Origin: Styela clava
Taxonomy: Eukaryota; Chordata; Ascidiacea; Stolidobranchia; Styelidae
Assembly (NCBI RefSeq): GCF_964204865.1
Contig: NC_135264.1
Span: forward strand, 4,370,001 to 4,434,000
Direction of reading: 5' to 3'
Length of the DNA stretch: 64,000 nt
Shown one piece after another: positions 23,791 to 37,600 of this stretch. The stretch's first letter is position 1; each line of letters starts with the position of its first letter. The position numbers and the translations under genes are program-made. The notes beneath the pieces are model-generated. The model was not told the DNA's origin and did no database searches. It saw only the letters and a program-made list of their open reading frames with translations.

Positions 23791-25652
23791 CAGTGGTTCC
23801 CGACCGCGGGCCGCTGACCGCTGTCGGTCCGCGAAAAATTTCATTGTTTTCATGCCGTCTCAATTGCTTTATCGAAGACGGAGATTGCGTTGGTTTATTA
23901 CGCAATTTCTCTTCTGTCGTCATAGTGCGACGTCTTTCGCGATATCATGGCGCCGAGTAATCACACTTTCCGCTTTCCGGCTCCGATTCACCGCGAATGC
24001 GCTCCATCAAATCTCGCAAGATTTACAAACGGCACGCGTGCTTTCTCTGTGCTGCGTGCTTTTCCTGATTAATATGACCATCCATTTAAAACTTTATGCA
24101 TATTTCTTTTTTTAAACCAGGGGTGTGCAAAGTGCGGCCCGCGGGCCAAATGCGGCCCGCAAGGGAAAATTGTGCGCCCGCGGAGGCAACTGAATGGCAG
24201 TTTGAAAAATTTTAGTAATAAAAGATAAAAAAGGTAAATGAGTTTTGGTTCCAGCCTATCAGTTGATGTTGTCCAAATCGAACCTAGAATAAGATTTTAC
24301 AGCAATTTATTTGGAAATGAAACTTGGCGCATTTTACTGAAAACTTCTCAATCAAGTTACTTCCCACATTTGAAAAAGTCATGGCTTCAAATATGGCACT
24401 TTTGGGTAATATATTTTTGTTCTAAAATGGGCATCGCATCGAATTGGTAGCACTTTCATTTAAGCAAATTTGGATAAAAGTAGTCGGGCAAAGAATCCAG
24501 CAGAAAATTTCTCACTGAATTCGTTTAAATTGGGTGCAACAATATATATCTTTAAATTACAGTTCTAAGAACTTAATGCGTTTTAACTCATCATTTCTGT
24601 AAGGACCATGAGATCAATAACAAAAAGACACCATTTTGTGCCTGCAACTAATAGAAAGCCTGTGTGAAATGTAGGTGCGGCCCGCGGTTTAACCCGGTTA
24701 TTGATATTTGGCCCGCCTGCGAAAAAGGTTGCACACCCCTGGTTTAAACCAGAAAACATTCAAGAACAGTATACTATTACAGTAAGATATGAACTAGTTG
24801 CGACCCAGCAGGTGGCCACGAGACGCGCAAAAAAACATGGGCCGCAGAGATCTTTTTTAGTATTTTGAGCAGACACAGCGGGCTATTGAGCTTGGTGCCA
24901 AGTTACTGACAACTTTGTCATTCTAATGTAAATTCATATTGTTTGAGGCGTCGATCAACTGCAGGGGGGTTAATATGATGAACCCGAGGAAAAAGAGAAA
25001 AGCTTGATTAAAATTGTGATTCTACTTTATAGTCCACATTTAAAAAAGTATCACTGTCGCAATTTTGGACATCTTTTGATAACGAATACCCATCGCTAAG
25101 TAATCGAGCATTTAAGCTGTTGTCCGTATTTTCAACCAGTTACTGCGTTATGCGAAAAAACATTTTTCTCACTAGCTTTAATCAAAACGAAGCAAATAAA
25201 TCTGCCGTACGCCGCTCAGAGCTCCGGGTTGCAGAAACTTCTTTGAGGCCTCGTCTGCAATCCTATAATGGAAACAAAACAGCAGCGAAATCCTCACTTG
25301 TGTTTGTACATGATTTGGCATGCACATGTTTTTTATGAGAGATGTTTTGTGCGTGGCTTTCTTACTCATAATTGGTGCCCAGCACTGCATTTCATTACGC
25401 AAAGATATGGTATTATTTTATGTTTCACCCATTTCAATTTTTGGCCGGCACATTATTTGATAGTTTTTCTTCTTGTGAAATGTTTTTAATTGTGCCTTTT
25501 TTTATCTAGAAGCATATTGAGTGCCCGATATTGCATTGTATTACGCAAATATATGTTATTCTTTTCTGCTCCGTTCATTTCAATTTTTTGCCGGTCCGCG
25601 AGTAAATTTAATTTAATTTTACCGGTCCGCGAGGATAGAAAGGGAACCGCTG
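23791..25652. mobile_element. hAT element (family 3) in unit 1, with a nested hAT
   Basis: Left end CAGTGGTTCCCGACCGCGGG; reverse complement of the right end starts CAGCGGTTCCCTTTCTATCC. Subterminal GGTCCGCGA boxes occur near both ends. Flanks CTCTATGC and CGCTATGC match at 7 of 8 positions, a worn 8-bp target duplication. It contains decayed transposase sequence (ELRVAETSLRPRLQS near 25220-25265). All five units carry this element at the same place, so it predates the array expansion. Confidence 0.8.
24118..24741. mobile_element. hAT element (family 4), only in unit 1
   Basis: Inverted ends CAGGGGTGTGCAA, flanked by TTTTAAAC and GTTTAAAC (7 of 8). The other units have the uninterrupted site GTTTAAACCAGAAAAC. 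An internal frame (about 24238-24450) with FPHLKK, FYSNLFG and SKMGIAS resembles the C-terminal part of a hAT transposase, degraded. Confidence 0.8.
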
Positions 25653-26011
25653 CGCTATGCGACTTATGAATTACTTCTGAATTCTGGAGATGCGCAGCTT
25701 GATTTGACGTTCAGAATCGATTCCTAAAATATTTCGTATCTCTAATTATTTAATATATTTTTAACCCGAAGTGAGAATATCGATGTCAATAAACGAATAA
25801 AAACAATTCTAATTTTGCTACCATGATGTTATTGATTAATCGATCGTTATATTATTGAAAAGTATTTCTCAGATGAAGATATCTGATGTTCGTATAGATA
25901 GTTTCATAAAAGTATAATATTGTATATAATTTGAATTCGAGTATCGTTTTTCTGACCTCGGCGGCCTCACTCAAATGCAATGCAGTTAACTTTATTTTAG
26001 CATTTGCAGAC

Positions 26012-29000
26012 ATGGATAAAAGAAAGTTATTGGCTTTAGCAGTAGTATTAATAATAATTGGTATTGTTGTAATATTGATTGAGACATTGACAACTGGTGA
26101 TAGTAACGGTGTTGAAACAAGCGAAGTCACAACTATCACAAACACCACAAAATCGACTACGAACACGACTAATCCGCCGCCGCCACCAATCACAACTACA
26201 AAAAGTAATGTATAATATGTCAGTATACTTGGTCCGTAGCCATATATTTTTCAAGAGTCTTTACGATTATAAATCCACTTATCATTCAACATCAATCCAA
26301 ATACATAAACAAAGATGAGATCCCACAGCATCTTTTATATAAGCAAATATTAATACATTTTTGTAACTTCCTCTGATACCAATGGGTTTCTTATAAACAT
26401 TTTATAGAAATATTAGTACATTTTATAAGATGATATGAGCGCGAAATAATTTTATAAGCGTAAGCGTAATCAATAACAAACAAAGATGAGAGCATCAGAG
26501 GATTAAGCAAAATCTACACTTTTTACAAAATATGGGATCGGTTGACCGATGATCATGCTCATGCTGCCAATGCACATGCTTTTGTATAAATTAGTATATA
26601 ATAAATAACATACTATAATTCAGTCCAACAATGAACTGAAATTTTACTGATTTTCACAGGCGAAATAATGATGATTTTGAGAAGACCAATAAATTTTTTT
26701 TAAACAGATATACTATTCAAATCATTTTATTCATGTTACATAATTGATATATTTGAATATACTGATATCTTTTGATATTTATGTTACCTAAAAATGTATT
26801 TGTTTCTTCAGGCCTTGAGGAAGTTTGGCATAACTTTTCAACTGGATCGTACAAGTTGTTTTTGACAAATATTAATTTTGAAGCAGCAAAGAAAAGTTGC
26901 AGGGATGTAAATGCAAGATTGGTAACTGAGGGAATAAGAAATGAAGTCACCCGCAAGTGAGTTCATGTAATGAAACTAATTGCAAATGACTTTTATAGTT
27001 TTATTCATTTGCTTATGATCATATATACCAGGGGTGGACAACATGTCGATCGCGATCGACCGTTTGATCGCTACGTCTCGGGTAGTCGATCGCGTCTGAT
27101 GTTGAGTGAACTTATATGATATGTTACCTAAAAAAAATGCCCTGAACCAGTTCCATGTAGCTTACAGTTGTGTGTTTTAAAATAGGAGTGATACAGTACT
27201 GTGCATTAAAAAATACAACATATGCCTATAGTATTTGGAGCTCGGCAAGACCGACAGAGCATTTTATTACGTAACAAACGCAAGTTTCGCCGCTGCCAAG
27301 GTTTAGAAATGAACTTGTCGGATATCGTGTGTCTTGACCAACGGTCTTGACTGACTAGCGATCTTACAATTACTCCTGCATATAATAAACTTATTGTCTC
27401 GCTCCAACAGTAGTGTGATGACTTTTATTCGCAACGATAGCAATGGCATCAGAATGTCAAATTTTTGTCAAATTCAAGCGAGCGAAGAATCGGACTCGGA
27501 GGAAATTGTAAATTAGATACTGAAGTTTGAGCAGTCATGTCACATTTCTGGTTTGGGAATATTTATTTTTTGCTGTTTAGATAAAACATGGATAATTCGC
27601 AACAACATTCAAGACAAAAGTTAGGCAGGTGTTATCTGAATTTTATGATTTGAATAAACCTTAAATAAATGATGAAACATTCACCCCGGTCACAATTACA
27701 TAATCAAATTATTGAAACATAAAAAATGCAAATTTTTGTGGCGATTTTATTAAGAATGCGATCTTATTGGCAGTGGCGGAATATTTTGTATACGTGTGTA
27801 CAGTTATCTGCATATTCAGTACTCGTTCGTTTTTGTGTATGACCTTATTACCGATCAGTCGATCGCGAGCTTTTTTGACGTTTTCAGTCGATCGCGGTCG
27901 AAAGCAGGCTGGCCATCCCTGATATATACCAACGGTGGGCAAACCGCGGCTCGCGAGCTGGGCGAACCGCATGCGGCTCTTCTCGCTATCATTAATTATT
28001 ATCCAAATTTAACTATAGGAGAAACTGTAGCGTAACAGTACTTTTTTTAAATTTATTAAGCGGTCGAAGAATTTTCCATCAATGATTAAGACAGAATATG
28101 TTTTAGTATGAAAAACGTTGTGGCGTGGAATCTTAAATCAGTCAAGCGACCAATGTTACGTCACAATAGTGTATGTTGCTGAGTTGGCGGCATTGTAATT
28201 TGAGTGCAGTTAGTCTCACTTGCGGATATGTCAAGTAAAGAGGAAATATTCGAAGATGAAAACAGAGTTGTCAAGTCAGAATGGAAAGAATAATACGCAT
28301 TCACTAGTCAAGAAAATAAACCTTTTGTGCTTAATCTTTCATAAACTGCTCTGAATAAAGTCAGCAATGTTGAACGGCACCATGAAACAAATCACAAAAA
28401 TCTCGTACAAGACTACTCTCGTAAATCATCTGTAAGGAAACACAGATTAAATGACTTTAAATTAATACTAAAGAGACAGCAGAAAATTATGATATCCTTT
28501 GGCAAGGAATTCGATGCATCAATTAAAACTAGTTTTGTTATATTATGAAATATTGATCATGTTAAACACCAATACTCTGACTGTATTTTATTAAAAATAT
28601 ATTGCGGATGTTGTCGCAGTCAATAGCCTTAACGCCGGTTTCCTGTTTCCAAAATTAGTATCGATGTAACAGTTACAATGCAAACTGATTTAATGAGCTC
28701 TAATATTAATAATTTTTAAGGTTATGCGGCTCTCACATATTTCTGACTTGCTGCATGCGGCTCTTATACCAAAAAAATGTTCCCACCCCTGAATATGCAA
28801 ACAAATAAGATAGAAATACATAATTTTCAGCAAACGATTTCGAACGATTATTTCAGTCATTTTATCCTGCATCAAGTATGACAAATTAGTTGAAGGAGAC
28901 TAAACCTTTGTAGACACATTCTCAAGACAAGGATAAAAATTGTCATTGAAATATAACTTATCAAATTGACAGGAAATTAAAGTGTAAAATATTTACAAGA

Positions 29001-29470
29001 AATATTTGCGTAGTTGGGCAAAAGCAAATCCGTCAGTCGTGTCCTTTGTAGTGAGCGGTACGATCAGTTTATTCTTATCACTAATTATATTATTCCAAGC
29101 TCCATAGAAGCTTGAATTCTCATTGAAAAAGTATAATATACCTTCAAGAGGATAATTTACTTGATCTTATCAATTTAGAAGCATTATAAAGGAAATGTTA
29201 AATCCCGCTCTTATTGCAAATAAACTTGAAGAAGGTCGTGGAGTGTGGATAGGATTGAAAGACATGGCAGAAATTTCCGCATGGAAATGGATCGACGGTA
29301 TTGCATCGACCAGAGCTAACACTCCTTGGGCACCTCTTACACGAAACAACCTTTTATTTATGGATAGCTGTGGAATGCTGCGTAGATATAGAATGTTAGA
29401 TTGGTATGTTAATAAACAGATTTGTGCATTTACCAAGGCATATGTTTGCGAAATAGTAAAAAGTAAATGA
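26012..29470 (+). CDS. C-type lectin-like gene L1 (type II membrane, 209 aa)
   Basis: Exons 26012-26204, 26812-26956 and 29179-29470 (193, 145, 292 nt; phases 1 and 2), TGA stop. Residues 1-5 MDKRK, then a hydrophobic anchor 6-26 without an obvious cleavage site, so probably type II. Residues 27-64 form a Thr-rich stalk with NTT sequons and five prolines. The C-type lectin-like domain (about 65-209) shows EAAKKSC (88-94), WIGL (136-139), WKWIDG (148-153), CGM (177-179), C195 and VCE (202-204). C94-C203 and C177-C195 should be the two standard disulfides. The calcium/sugar motifs EPN or QPD and WND are absent, so classic sugar binding is unlikely. Intron 2 holds two hAT elements. I chose MDKRK as the start because it is conserved in all five copies; an upstream in-frame ATG at 25931 is not. 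It is likely a cell-surface recognition protein; the ligand is unknown. Confidence 0.88.
27029..27921. mobile_element. hAT element (family 1) in L1 intron 2
   Basis: Left end CAGGGGTGGACAACATGTCG, reverse complement of the right end CAGGGATGGCCAGCCTGC, with GATCGCGATCGA boxes inside each end. Perfect 8-bp target duplication ATATATAC (27021-27028 and 27922-27929). Present in units 1-4, absent from unit 5. Confidence 0.9.
27930..28791. mobile_element. hAT element (family 2) in L1 intron 2
   Basis: Left end CAACGGTGGGCAAACCGCGG, reverse complement of the right end CAGGGGTGGGAACATTTTTT; ATGCGGCTC boxes near both ends. It abuts the 3' target duplication of family 1 element. Unit 5 keeps it without family 1, so this one is older. 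Confidence 0.85.
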
Positions 29471-30885
29471 CAGACGCAAAAGAGTGTCAGAGAATATAAT
29501 TTTCATGCTTATAATCGTTTCTACATGTTGTACTGTTCATCTCAAATTGTAACTTAAGAACTAACGTTCGAACAATACATTCCTTTTTCTCAACAAAGTT
29601 CAACATAACTTTACTTCATGTCCGGAACGACATTGTCAAATGTATATTTGTCATAGGTCTATATTTCTATAATCAAGTCATATGTGTGGTCCAACCAAAT
29701 ATTCCAGCCAAACATTGGTTCAGATTGTTCAATGAAAAAAATGCTTCCTCAAATTAGGTAATCTCGGGTATATTTGGAACCAATTACTCACTTAGTTGTG
29801 TTTAATCATATCTATTAGGCGGTGTTTAAAAAAAATGATCTCGACTAGAGAAATGGCAGGGCTATTTGCCATGACACTCAGTAACGTCTCTAGTATTTTA
29901 TTAAAGAATCGTCAAGTTTGTCTTGACCGTGAAAGAGCCAAAATACTGCATTGCTCTCCGTAAAGCATGGGGTCAGTTTGTATTCTTCAGTACTGTATTC
30001 TTAAGACCAGACACGGAATGAATATACTTCATATATTTATAAAAAAAAAACTGGCTTTTGGCGATTAGCTATTGAAAAACATGGAGAATTAGAATACAAA
30101 AATCTTTATATTTAATAATTTTAATCATATGGAATAGAGAGCGAATTATAAAATCCAATTCAATGTTATGATTTTTGCAAATGACTACTTTATTTGTACA
30201 ATTTTTCTGATATTAGATGAGAGTAATTTTATTCGGAAAGAGTAAAAGGCGATAACTCATGAGAGTTGTTTTCAAAAAAAAATGGGACAGAATACAAAAT
30301 TTATAATAATTTTCATCCCACTCGTATCATTTAATAGACATTGACAATACATCAAAAATATTCAATGGATCTATATGAGTGAAATTGTAGTTAATTCGAA
30401 ATAAGTGATGTGAAATGTTACAAAAAATCATGTTTCACTTCTAACTAAAATTTGAATGTATATGAAAATTGCATTGTTTTGCAAATATTGATTCGTTAAA
30501 TATTTCTTTTTAACTTTTGTAAGCTGAATTTTAATTAATTGACTATGTTATAGAATTGATTATTTCTGATCAAAATACTGTCTTTTCTCTCTTATAATGT
30601 ATGAACATGAATAAAAATTAAAATTATTAAACCCCATGGAAGTTTTATTGCACTGCATGAACAAATACATTTTAGAGTAATTTTATTACAAACAATTTTT
30701 CAAATAGGTAGGTTAATGAAGCGCATTGAAGAGCAATGATCAGTGTATTTCCCTCAAAACATGATATCAAGAAACAACTTGAACTATCGTTCTCGTGAAG
30801 CACAAGTCATTAGTTGCGTCGCGAATGGCTATACTAAAGAGAAGAGCTTGAGAGCATTTAAAGCGCTTCCATGAATACTCTATGC

Positions 30886-33800
30886 CAGTGGTTCACAACA
30901 GCCCGTCCACAGACCGCTGTCTGTCCGCGAAAAATTTCGTTGTTTTCATGCCGTCTCAATTGCTTTGTCGAACACGGAGATTGCGTTGATTTATTACACA
31001 ATTTCTCTTCTGTCGTCATAGTGCGACGTCTTTCGCGAGTAATCACACTTTTCGCTTTTCCGGCTCCGATTCATCGCGAATGCGCTCCATCAAATCTCGC
31101 AAGATTTAGAAACGGCACGCGTGCTTTCTCTGTGCTGCGTGCTTTTCCTGATTAATATGACCATCTATATAAAACTTTATGCATATTTTTTTTGTTTAAA
31201 CCAGAAAACATTCAAGAACAGTATACTATTACAGTAAGATATGAACTAGTTGCGACCCAGCAGGTGGCCACGAGACGCGCAAAAAAACATGGGCCGCAGA
31301 GATCTTTTTTAGTATTTTGAGCAGACACAGCGGGCTATTGAGCTATAGGTGCCAAGTTACTGACAACTTTGTCATTCTAATGTAAATTCATATTGTTTGA
31401 GGCGTCGATCAACTGCAGGGGGATTAATATGATGAACCCGATTAAAAAGAGAAAAGCTTGATTAAAATTGTGATTCTACTTTATAGTCCACATTTAAAAA
31501 GGTATCACTGTCGCAATTATGGATATCTTTCGATAACGAATACCCATCGCTAAGTAACCGAGCAATTAAACTGTTGTCCGTATTTTCAACCAGTTACTGC
31601 GTTATGCGAAAAAACGTTTTTCTCACTAGCTTTAATCAAAACGAAGCAAAGAAATCGGCCGTACGCCGCTGCAGAGCTCCGGATTGCAGAAACTTCTTTG
31701 AGGCCTCGTCTGCAATCCTATAATGGAAACGAAACAGCAGCGAAATCCTCACTTGTGTTTGTACATGATTTAGCATGTTTAATTTATGTGTAATTTATTT
31801 ATAAAAACATTAAAATAAACCCCATTAGTGTTTTATCCATTAAAAATAATCACAACCAACAGTAAATAAAACAACTTTTACGAACATTTTTAGGTTTTTT
31901 AACTGTTATATATAGCCGATATATATATATATAACGGCCGGTCACAGCCGATATGATATATCGCCAAACACGCAATATCGGGCCGATATATCGGTTGATC
32001 TCTAATGCTGAGGGCGTGTAACAATAAAGATTCATGCCTCCAGTCTCGTGAATCAAAATACCAAAGGAACATGTCACAACTGTAGTTGCCGGTACCTAGT
32101 AGTCTACCTCAGGGTGGTTTAAGGTTGCTAGGTTGAATGACCGCAAAAACTTTTTAGGAGATCTCGCGGGCCGCAAGTCGGAGAAAACCCAAAAGTGATC
32201 AAAATATTGCGAGCCTTTAATTTAACCCAACCCAGCCGGTCGGTCTGGTGCCATTTTACATGGATTATTTTTTTTGTCAACCCATTAAGCCCAAAAGATT
32301 CACTCATGACTTTTTAATGTCGTGTGCTAGAGTTATATTCAGCAATATATGTAAAACGCACTTCTCTAAAAAAATATTTTTTATACGTCAAAATTTCTAC
32401 TGAATTTGCGAGATTTTGTGTTTAGTAGAGTGTTAATAATTATTCCTAATTAATTAATTTTATTTCAACGTTTTCTTGTGTTATTTTCCAACAAAACAAC
32501 ACGAAAACCACTATTATAGCAAGAATGGTTACTCTTAAATTCACGATTGTATTTACAAAATATTCAAGTTCGAGGCTTCAATTGACAATTTTGATGACGC
32601 CACACCTCTGATTATTACTGCACAGCCCACCCTCAATGCAAAAATGTTACTTTTTTCGACGGAAATGCGCGTAGAAAGACGTAAACATTCTAATGCGCGC
32701 CGTTACGAGTGAAAATTACCATTCATTTTACGTTTTTTTCACGTTTGAAAAAATCTCTATACCTCTGCCAGGTATGGTGCAGTCGAAATCATATTTTTCA
32801 AAACATCACAGGGCCAGTGATGGAATGTATAACTAAAAGTACATGACAAACCAATACTAAGCCATTATAAAGGAGTTTATGGTAGGTAATTTCCCGTCTG
32901 AGTCATATCAACGAATTCACATATCTGAAGGACGATTTTCAAATCGATGCTATTTATAGAACTGGCATTTATAGCAAAGATGGAGTCCCTTTTTCGTGAA
33001 ATATACTACTCCACCATTGAACATTAACCGTAAAACACCATAAATACCTTTTAGAGTTGAACTAGGCATTAATAATACTACATTTAAACTATATATATAT
33101 ATGCCATCCGGCTGCGTTGTTAATAAACAACGAGAGTTTACCGTTCTAATCAGACTATTATCATGTTGCATAGGTGGCGTTCTTTTAAAGAAGATATATA
33201 AAGTCTTCAGTTATTTTAAAATTAATTCCCGAAAATTACCGTTGTTTTTTTCGCATTTTGGATTTCAACTAGACACTGTGTGGTAGGCAATGAAATACAT
33301 TTACAAGCCAAGTCTTAGTTGGTATTTCGGGACCTAGCTAAAAAAACTGGATTGCGCGGCGTTAAGTCGGCTCTGTGTTTCGCTACTGTCACATGGCCCA
33401 CGCTTGAAAGCAGAAGAGTGCTTTTACTGAAATAAAGGCATAAAGTGTTGGAAAATAAGGTTTGAATCTCGAGATCCCAACCCCAGTTGGAATAACTGAA
33501 AAAAAGTTCTGCTATTAGATACAAATATACGCTAAAATTGGTCTGTGGGCCGCACGGAATGTATCAGCATGATAGGGTTTGGACCACCCTGGTCTACCTT
33601 ATCAAAAAACTCCCGACTTCGCTGACCACTAGATCGTTGAAATGCGATCGTGGAACCGCCACATAGTGCAATAGTTCATTAGTCCAATTGTTGAAGGGAA
33701 AAGAAATCTTTTTTAAATAAAAATGCAGCAACAAGGAAGATACTAAGAAGAAAAAACAACACAATTTGAGAAAACGACTCATAGGCCCACTTCGTGTCAA

Positions 33801-34302
33801 AATAAGTTTCAGTGTTTATTTTTAATAAAGAAGGGTAATAGGCTACTTGAAGACGAAAATTAGGCGAACATTTTAAAGTTTGAGTCGTCGGGTGAACTCA
33901 AAATATTTTAATAAACACCGATAAACTATATGAAATTCTGCTCTAAAATTGCTGTGGTGCCCCTCTTTGCTTGGTGCCCTAAGCACGTGCTTATATTGTT
34001 CAATGGTTAATCCGGCGCTGGATGCCCAGCACTGCATTTCATTACGCAAAAGATATGGTATTATTTTATGTTTCACCCATTTCAATTTTTGGCCGGCACA
34101 TTATTTGATAGTTTTTTTTCTTGTGAAATGTTTTTAATTGTGCCTTTTTATCTAGAACCATATTGAGTGCCCGATATTGCATTGTATAACGCAAATATAT
34201 GTTATTCTTTTATGTTCCGGTCATTTCAATTTTTTGCCGGTCCGCGAGTAAATTTAATTTGATTTTACCGGTCCGCGAGGATAGAAAGGTTGGATATCGC
34301 TG
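30886..34302. mobile_element. hAT family 3 in unit 2, with nested insertions
   Basis: Same ends as in unit 1 (the right end here reads GGTTGGATATCGCTG). About 70 bp of the unit 1 sequence is replaced by 31786-34022. That block contains a palindromic CCGATATATCGG-rich repeat (about 31905-32005), a complete hAT (32110-33591) and a minus-strand fragment beginning at the GGCGCTGGATTAACCATTG equivalent near 34010. The insertion is composite. Confidence 0.75.
32110..33591. mobile_element. hAT element (family 5) in unit 2
   Basis: Left end CAGGGTGGTTTAAGG, reverse complement of the right end CAGGGTGGTCCAAACCC, GGGCCGC boxes near both ends, and a perfect 8-bp duplication GTCTACCT on each side. 1,482 bp; no transposase recognised inside. 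Shared with units 3 and 5 and absent from 1 and 4. Confidence 0.88.
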
Positions 34303-34684
34303 CGCTATGCGACTTATGAATTACTTCTGAATTCTGGAGATGCGCAGCTTGATTTGACGTTCAGAATCGATTCCTAAAATATTTCGTATCTCTAATTATT
34401 TAATATATTTTTAACCCGAAGTGAGAATATTGATGTCAATAAACGAATGAAAACAATTCTAATTTTGCTACCATGATGTTATTGATTAATCGATCGTTAT
34501 ACTATTGAAAAGTATTTCTCAGATGAAGATATCTGATGTTCGTATAGATAGTTTCATAAAAGTATAATATTGTATATAATTTGAATTCGAGTATCGTTTT
34601 TCTGACCTCTGGCGGCCTCACTCAAATACAATGCAGTTAACTATGCTTCGCACGTGTTCAATTTTCATTTTAGCATTTGCAGAC

Positions 34685-37600
34685 ATGGATAAAAGAAAGT
34701 TATTGGCTTTAGCAGTAGTATTAATAATAATTGGTATTGTTGTAATATTGATTGAGACATTGACAACTGATGATAGTAACGGTGTTGAAACGAGCGAAGT
34801 CACAACTATCACAAACACCACAAAATCGACTACGAACACGACTAATCCGCCGCCGCCACCAATCACAACTACAAAAAGTAATGTATAATATGTCAGTATA
34901 CTTTGTCCGTAGCCATATATTTTTCAAGAGTCTTTACGATTATAAATCTACTTATCATTCAACATCAATCCAAATACATAAACAAAGATGAGATCCCACA
35001 GCATCTTCTATATAAGCAATTATTAATACATTTTTGTAACTTCCTCTGATACCAATGGGTTTCTTATAAACATCTTATAAAATTATCAGTACATATTATA
35101 AGATGATATGAGCGCGAAATAATTTTATAAGCGTGAGCGTAATCAATAACAAACAAAGATGAGAGCATCAGAGGATTAATCAAAATCTACACTTTTTACA
35201 AAATATGGGATCGGTTGACTGATAATCATGCTCATGCTGCCAATGCACATGCTTTTGCATAAATTAGTATATAATAAATAACATACTATAATTTAGTCCA
35301 ACAATGAACTTAAATTTTACTAATTTTCACAGGCGAAATAATAATGATTTTGAGAAGACCAATAAATTTTTTTTAAACAGATATACTATTCAAATCATTT
35401 TATTCATGTTACATAATTGATATATTTGAATATACTGATATCTTTTGATATTTATGTTATCTAAAAATGTATTTGTTTCTTCAGGCCTTGAGGAAGTTTG
35501 GCATAACTTTTCAACTGGATCGTACAAGTTGTTTTTGACAAATATTAATTTTGAAGCAGCAAAGAAAAGTTGCAGGGATGTAAATGCAAGATTGGTAACT
35601 GAGGGAATAAGAAATGAAGTCACCCGCAAGTGAGTTCATGTAATGAAACTAATTGCAAATGACTTTTATAGTTTTATTCATTTGCTTATGATCATATATA
35701 CCAGGGGTGGACAACATGTCGATCGCGATCGACCGTTTGATCGCTACGTCTCGGGTAGTCGATCGCGTCTGATGTTGAGTGAACTTATATGATATGTTAC
35801 CTAAAAAAAATGCCCTGAACCAGTTCCATGTAGCTTACAGTTGTGTGTTTTAAAATAGGAGTGATACAGTACTGTGCATTAAAAAATACAACATATGCCT
35901 ATAGTATTTGGAGCTCGGCAAGACCGACAGAGCATTTTATTACGTAACAAACGCAAGTTTCGCCGCTGCCAAGGTTTAGAAATGAACTTGTCGGATATCG
36001 TGTGTCTTGACCAACGGTCTTGACTGACTAGCGATCTTACAATTACTCCTGCATATAATAAACTTATTGTCTCGCTCCAACAGTAGTGTGATGACTTTTA
36101 TTCGCAACGATAGCAATGGCATCAGAATGTCAAATTTTTGTCAAATTCAAGCGAGCGAAGAATCGGACTCGGAGGAAATTGTAAATTAGATACTGAAGTT
36201 TGAGCAGTCATGTCACATTTCTGGTTTGGGAATATTTATTTTTTGCTGTTTAGATAAAACATGGATAATTCGCAACAACATTCAAGACAAAAGTTAGGCA
36301 GGTGTTATCTGAATTTTATGATTTGAATAAACCTTAAATAAATGATGAAACATTCACCCCGGTCACAATTACATAATCAAATTATTGAAACATAAAAAAT
36401 GCAAATTTTTGTGGCGATTTTATTAAGAATGCGATCTTATTGGCAGTGGCGGAATATTTTGTATACGTGTGTACAGTTATCTGCATATTCAGTACTCGTT
36501 CGTTTTTGTGTATGACCTTATTACCGATCAGTCGATCGCGAGCTTTTTTGACGTTTTCAGTCGATCGCGGTCGAAAGCAGGCTGGCCATCCCTGATATAT
36601 ACCAACGGTGGGCAAACCGCGGCTCGCGAGCTGGGCGAACCGCATGCGGCTCTTCTCGCTATCATTAATTATTATCCAAATTTAACTATAGGAGAAACTG
36701 TAGCGTAACAGTACTTTTTTTAAATTTATTAAGCGGTCGAAGAATTTTCCATCAATGATTAAGACAGAATATGTTTTAGTATGAAAAACGTTGTGGCGTG
36801 GAATCTTAAATCAGTCAAGCGACCAATGTTACGTCACAATAGTGTATGTTGCTGAGTTGGCGGCATTGTAATTTGAGTGCAGTTAGTCTCACTTGCGGAT
36901 ATGTCAAGTAAAGAGGAAATATTCGAAGATGAAAACAGAGTTGTCAAGTCAGAATGGAAAGAATAATACGCATTCACTAGTCAAGAAAATAAACCTTTTG
37001 TGCTTAATCTTTCATAAACTGCTCTGAATAAAGTCAGCAATGTTGAACGGCACCATGAAACAAATCACAAAAATCTCGTACAAGACTACTCTCGTAAATC
37101 ATCTGTAAGGAAACACAGATTAAATGACTTTAAATTAATACTAAAGAGACAGCAGAAAATTATGATATCCTTTGGCAAGGAATTCGATGCATCAATTAAA
37201 ACTAGTTTTGTTATATTATGAAATATTGATCATGTTAAACACCAATACTCTGACTGTATTTTATTAAAAATATATTGCGGATGTTGTCGCAGTCAATAGC
37301 CTTAACGCCGGTTTCCTGTTTCCAAAATTAGTATCGATGTAACAGTTACAATGCAAACTGATTTAATGAGCTCTAATATTAATAATTTTTAAGGTTATGC
37401 GGCTCTCACATATTTCTGACTTGCTGCATGCGGCTCTTATACCAAAAAAATGTTCCCACCCCTGAATATGCAAACAAATAAGATAGAAATACATAATTTT
37501 CAGCAAACGATTTCGAACGATTATTTCAGTCATTTTATCCTGCATCAAGTATGACAAATTAGTTGAAGGAGACTAAACCTTTGTAGACACATTCTCAAGA

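Larger units (their letters stand above)
22803..29881 (+). repeat. Lectin tandem unit 1 (7.1 kb)
   Basis: Starts at a TAACGTCT anchor followed by ATCGTCAAGTTTGTCTTGAC, also found at 29882, 38555, 47228 and 53610. Holds gene L1 and hAT insertions. Between 22870 and 23790 I see only AT-rich spacer. Its upstream half lacks the large insert seen in units 2, 3 and 5. Confidence 0.9.

Noticed and set aside
31905..32005. TA-rich palindromic stretch with CCGATATATCGG that could be a structured RNA or operator
   Set aside because: It lies inside a composite transposon insertion, and such palindromic repeats are common subterminal parts of DNA transposons. No independent sign of regulation.
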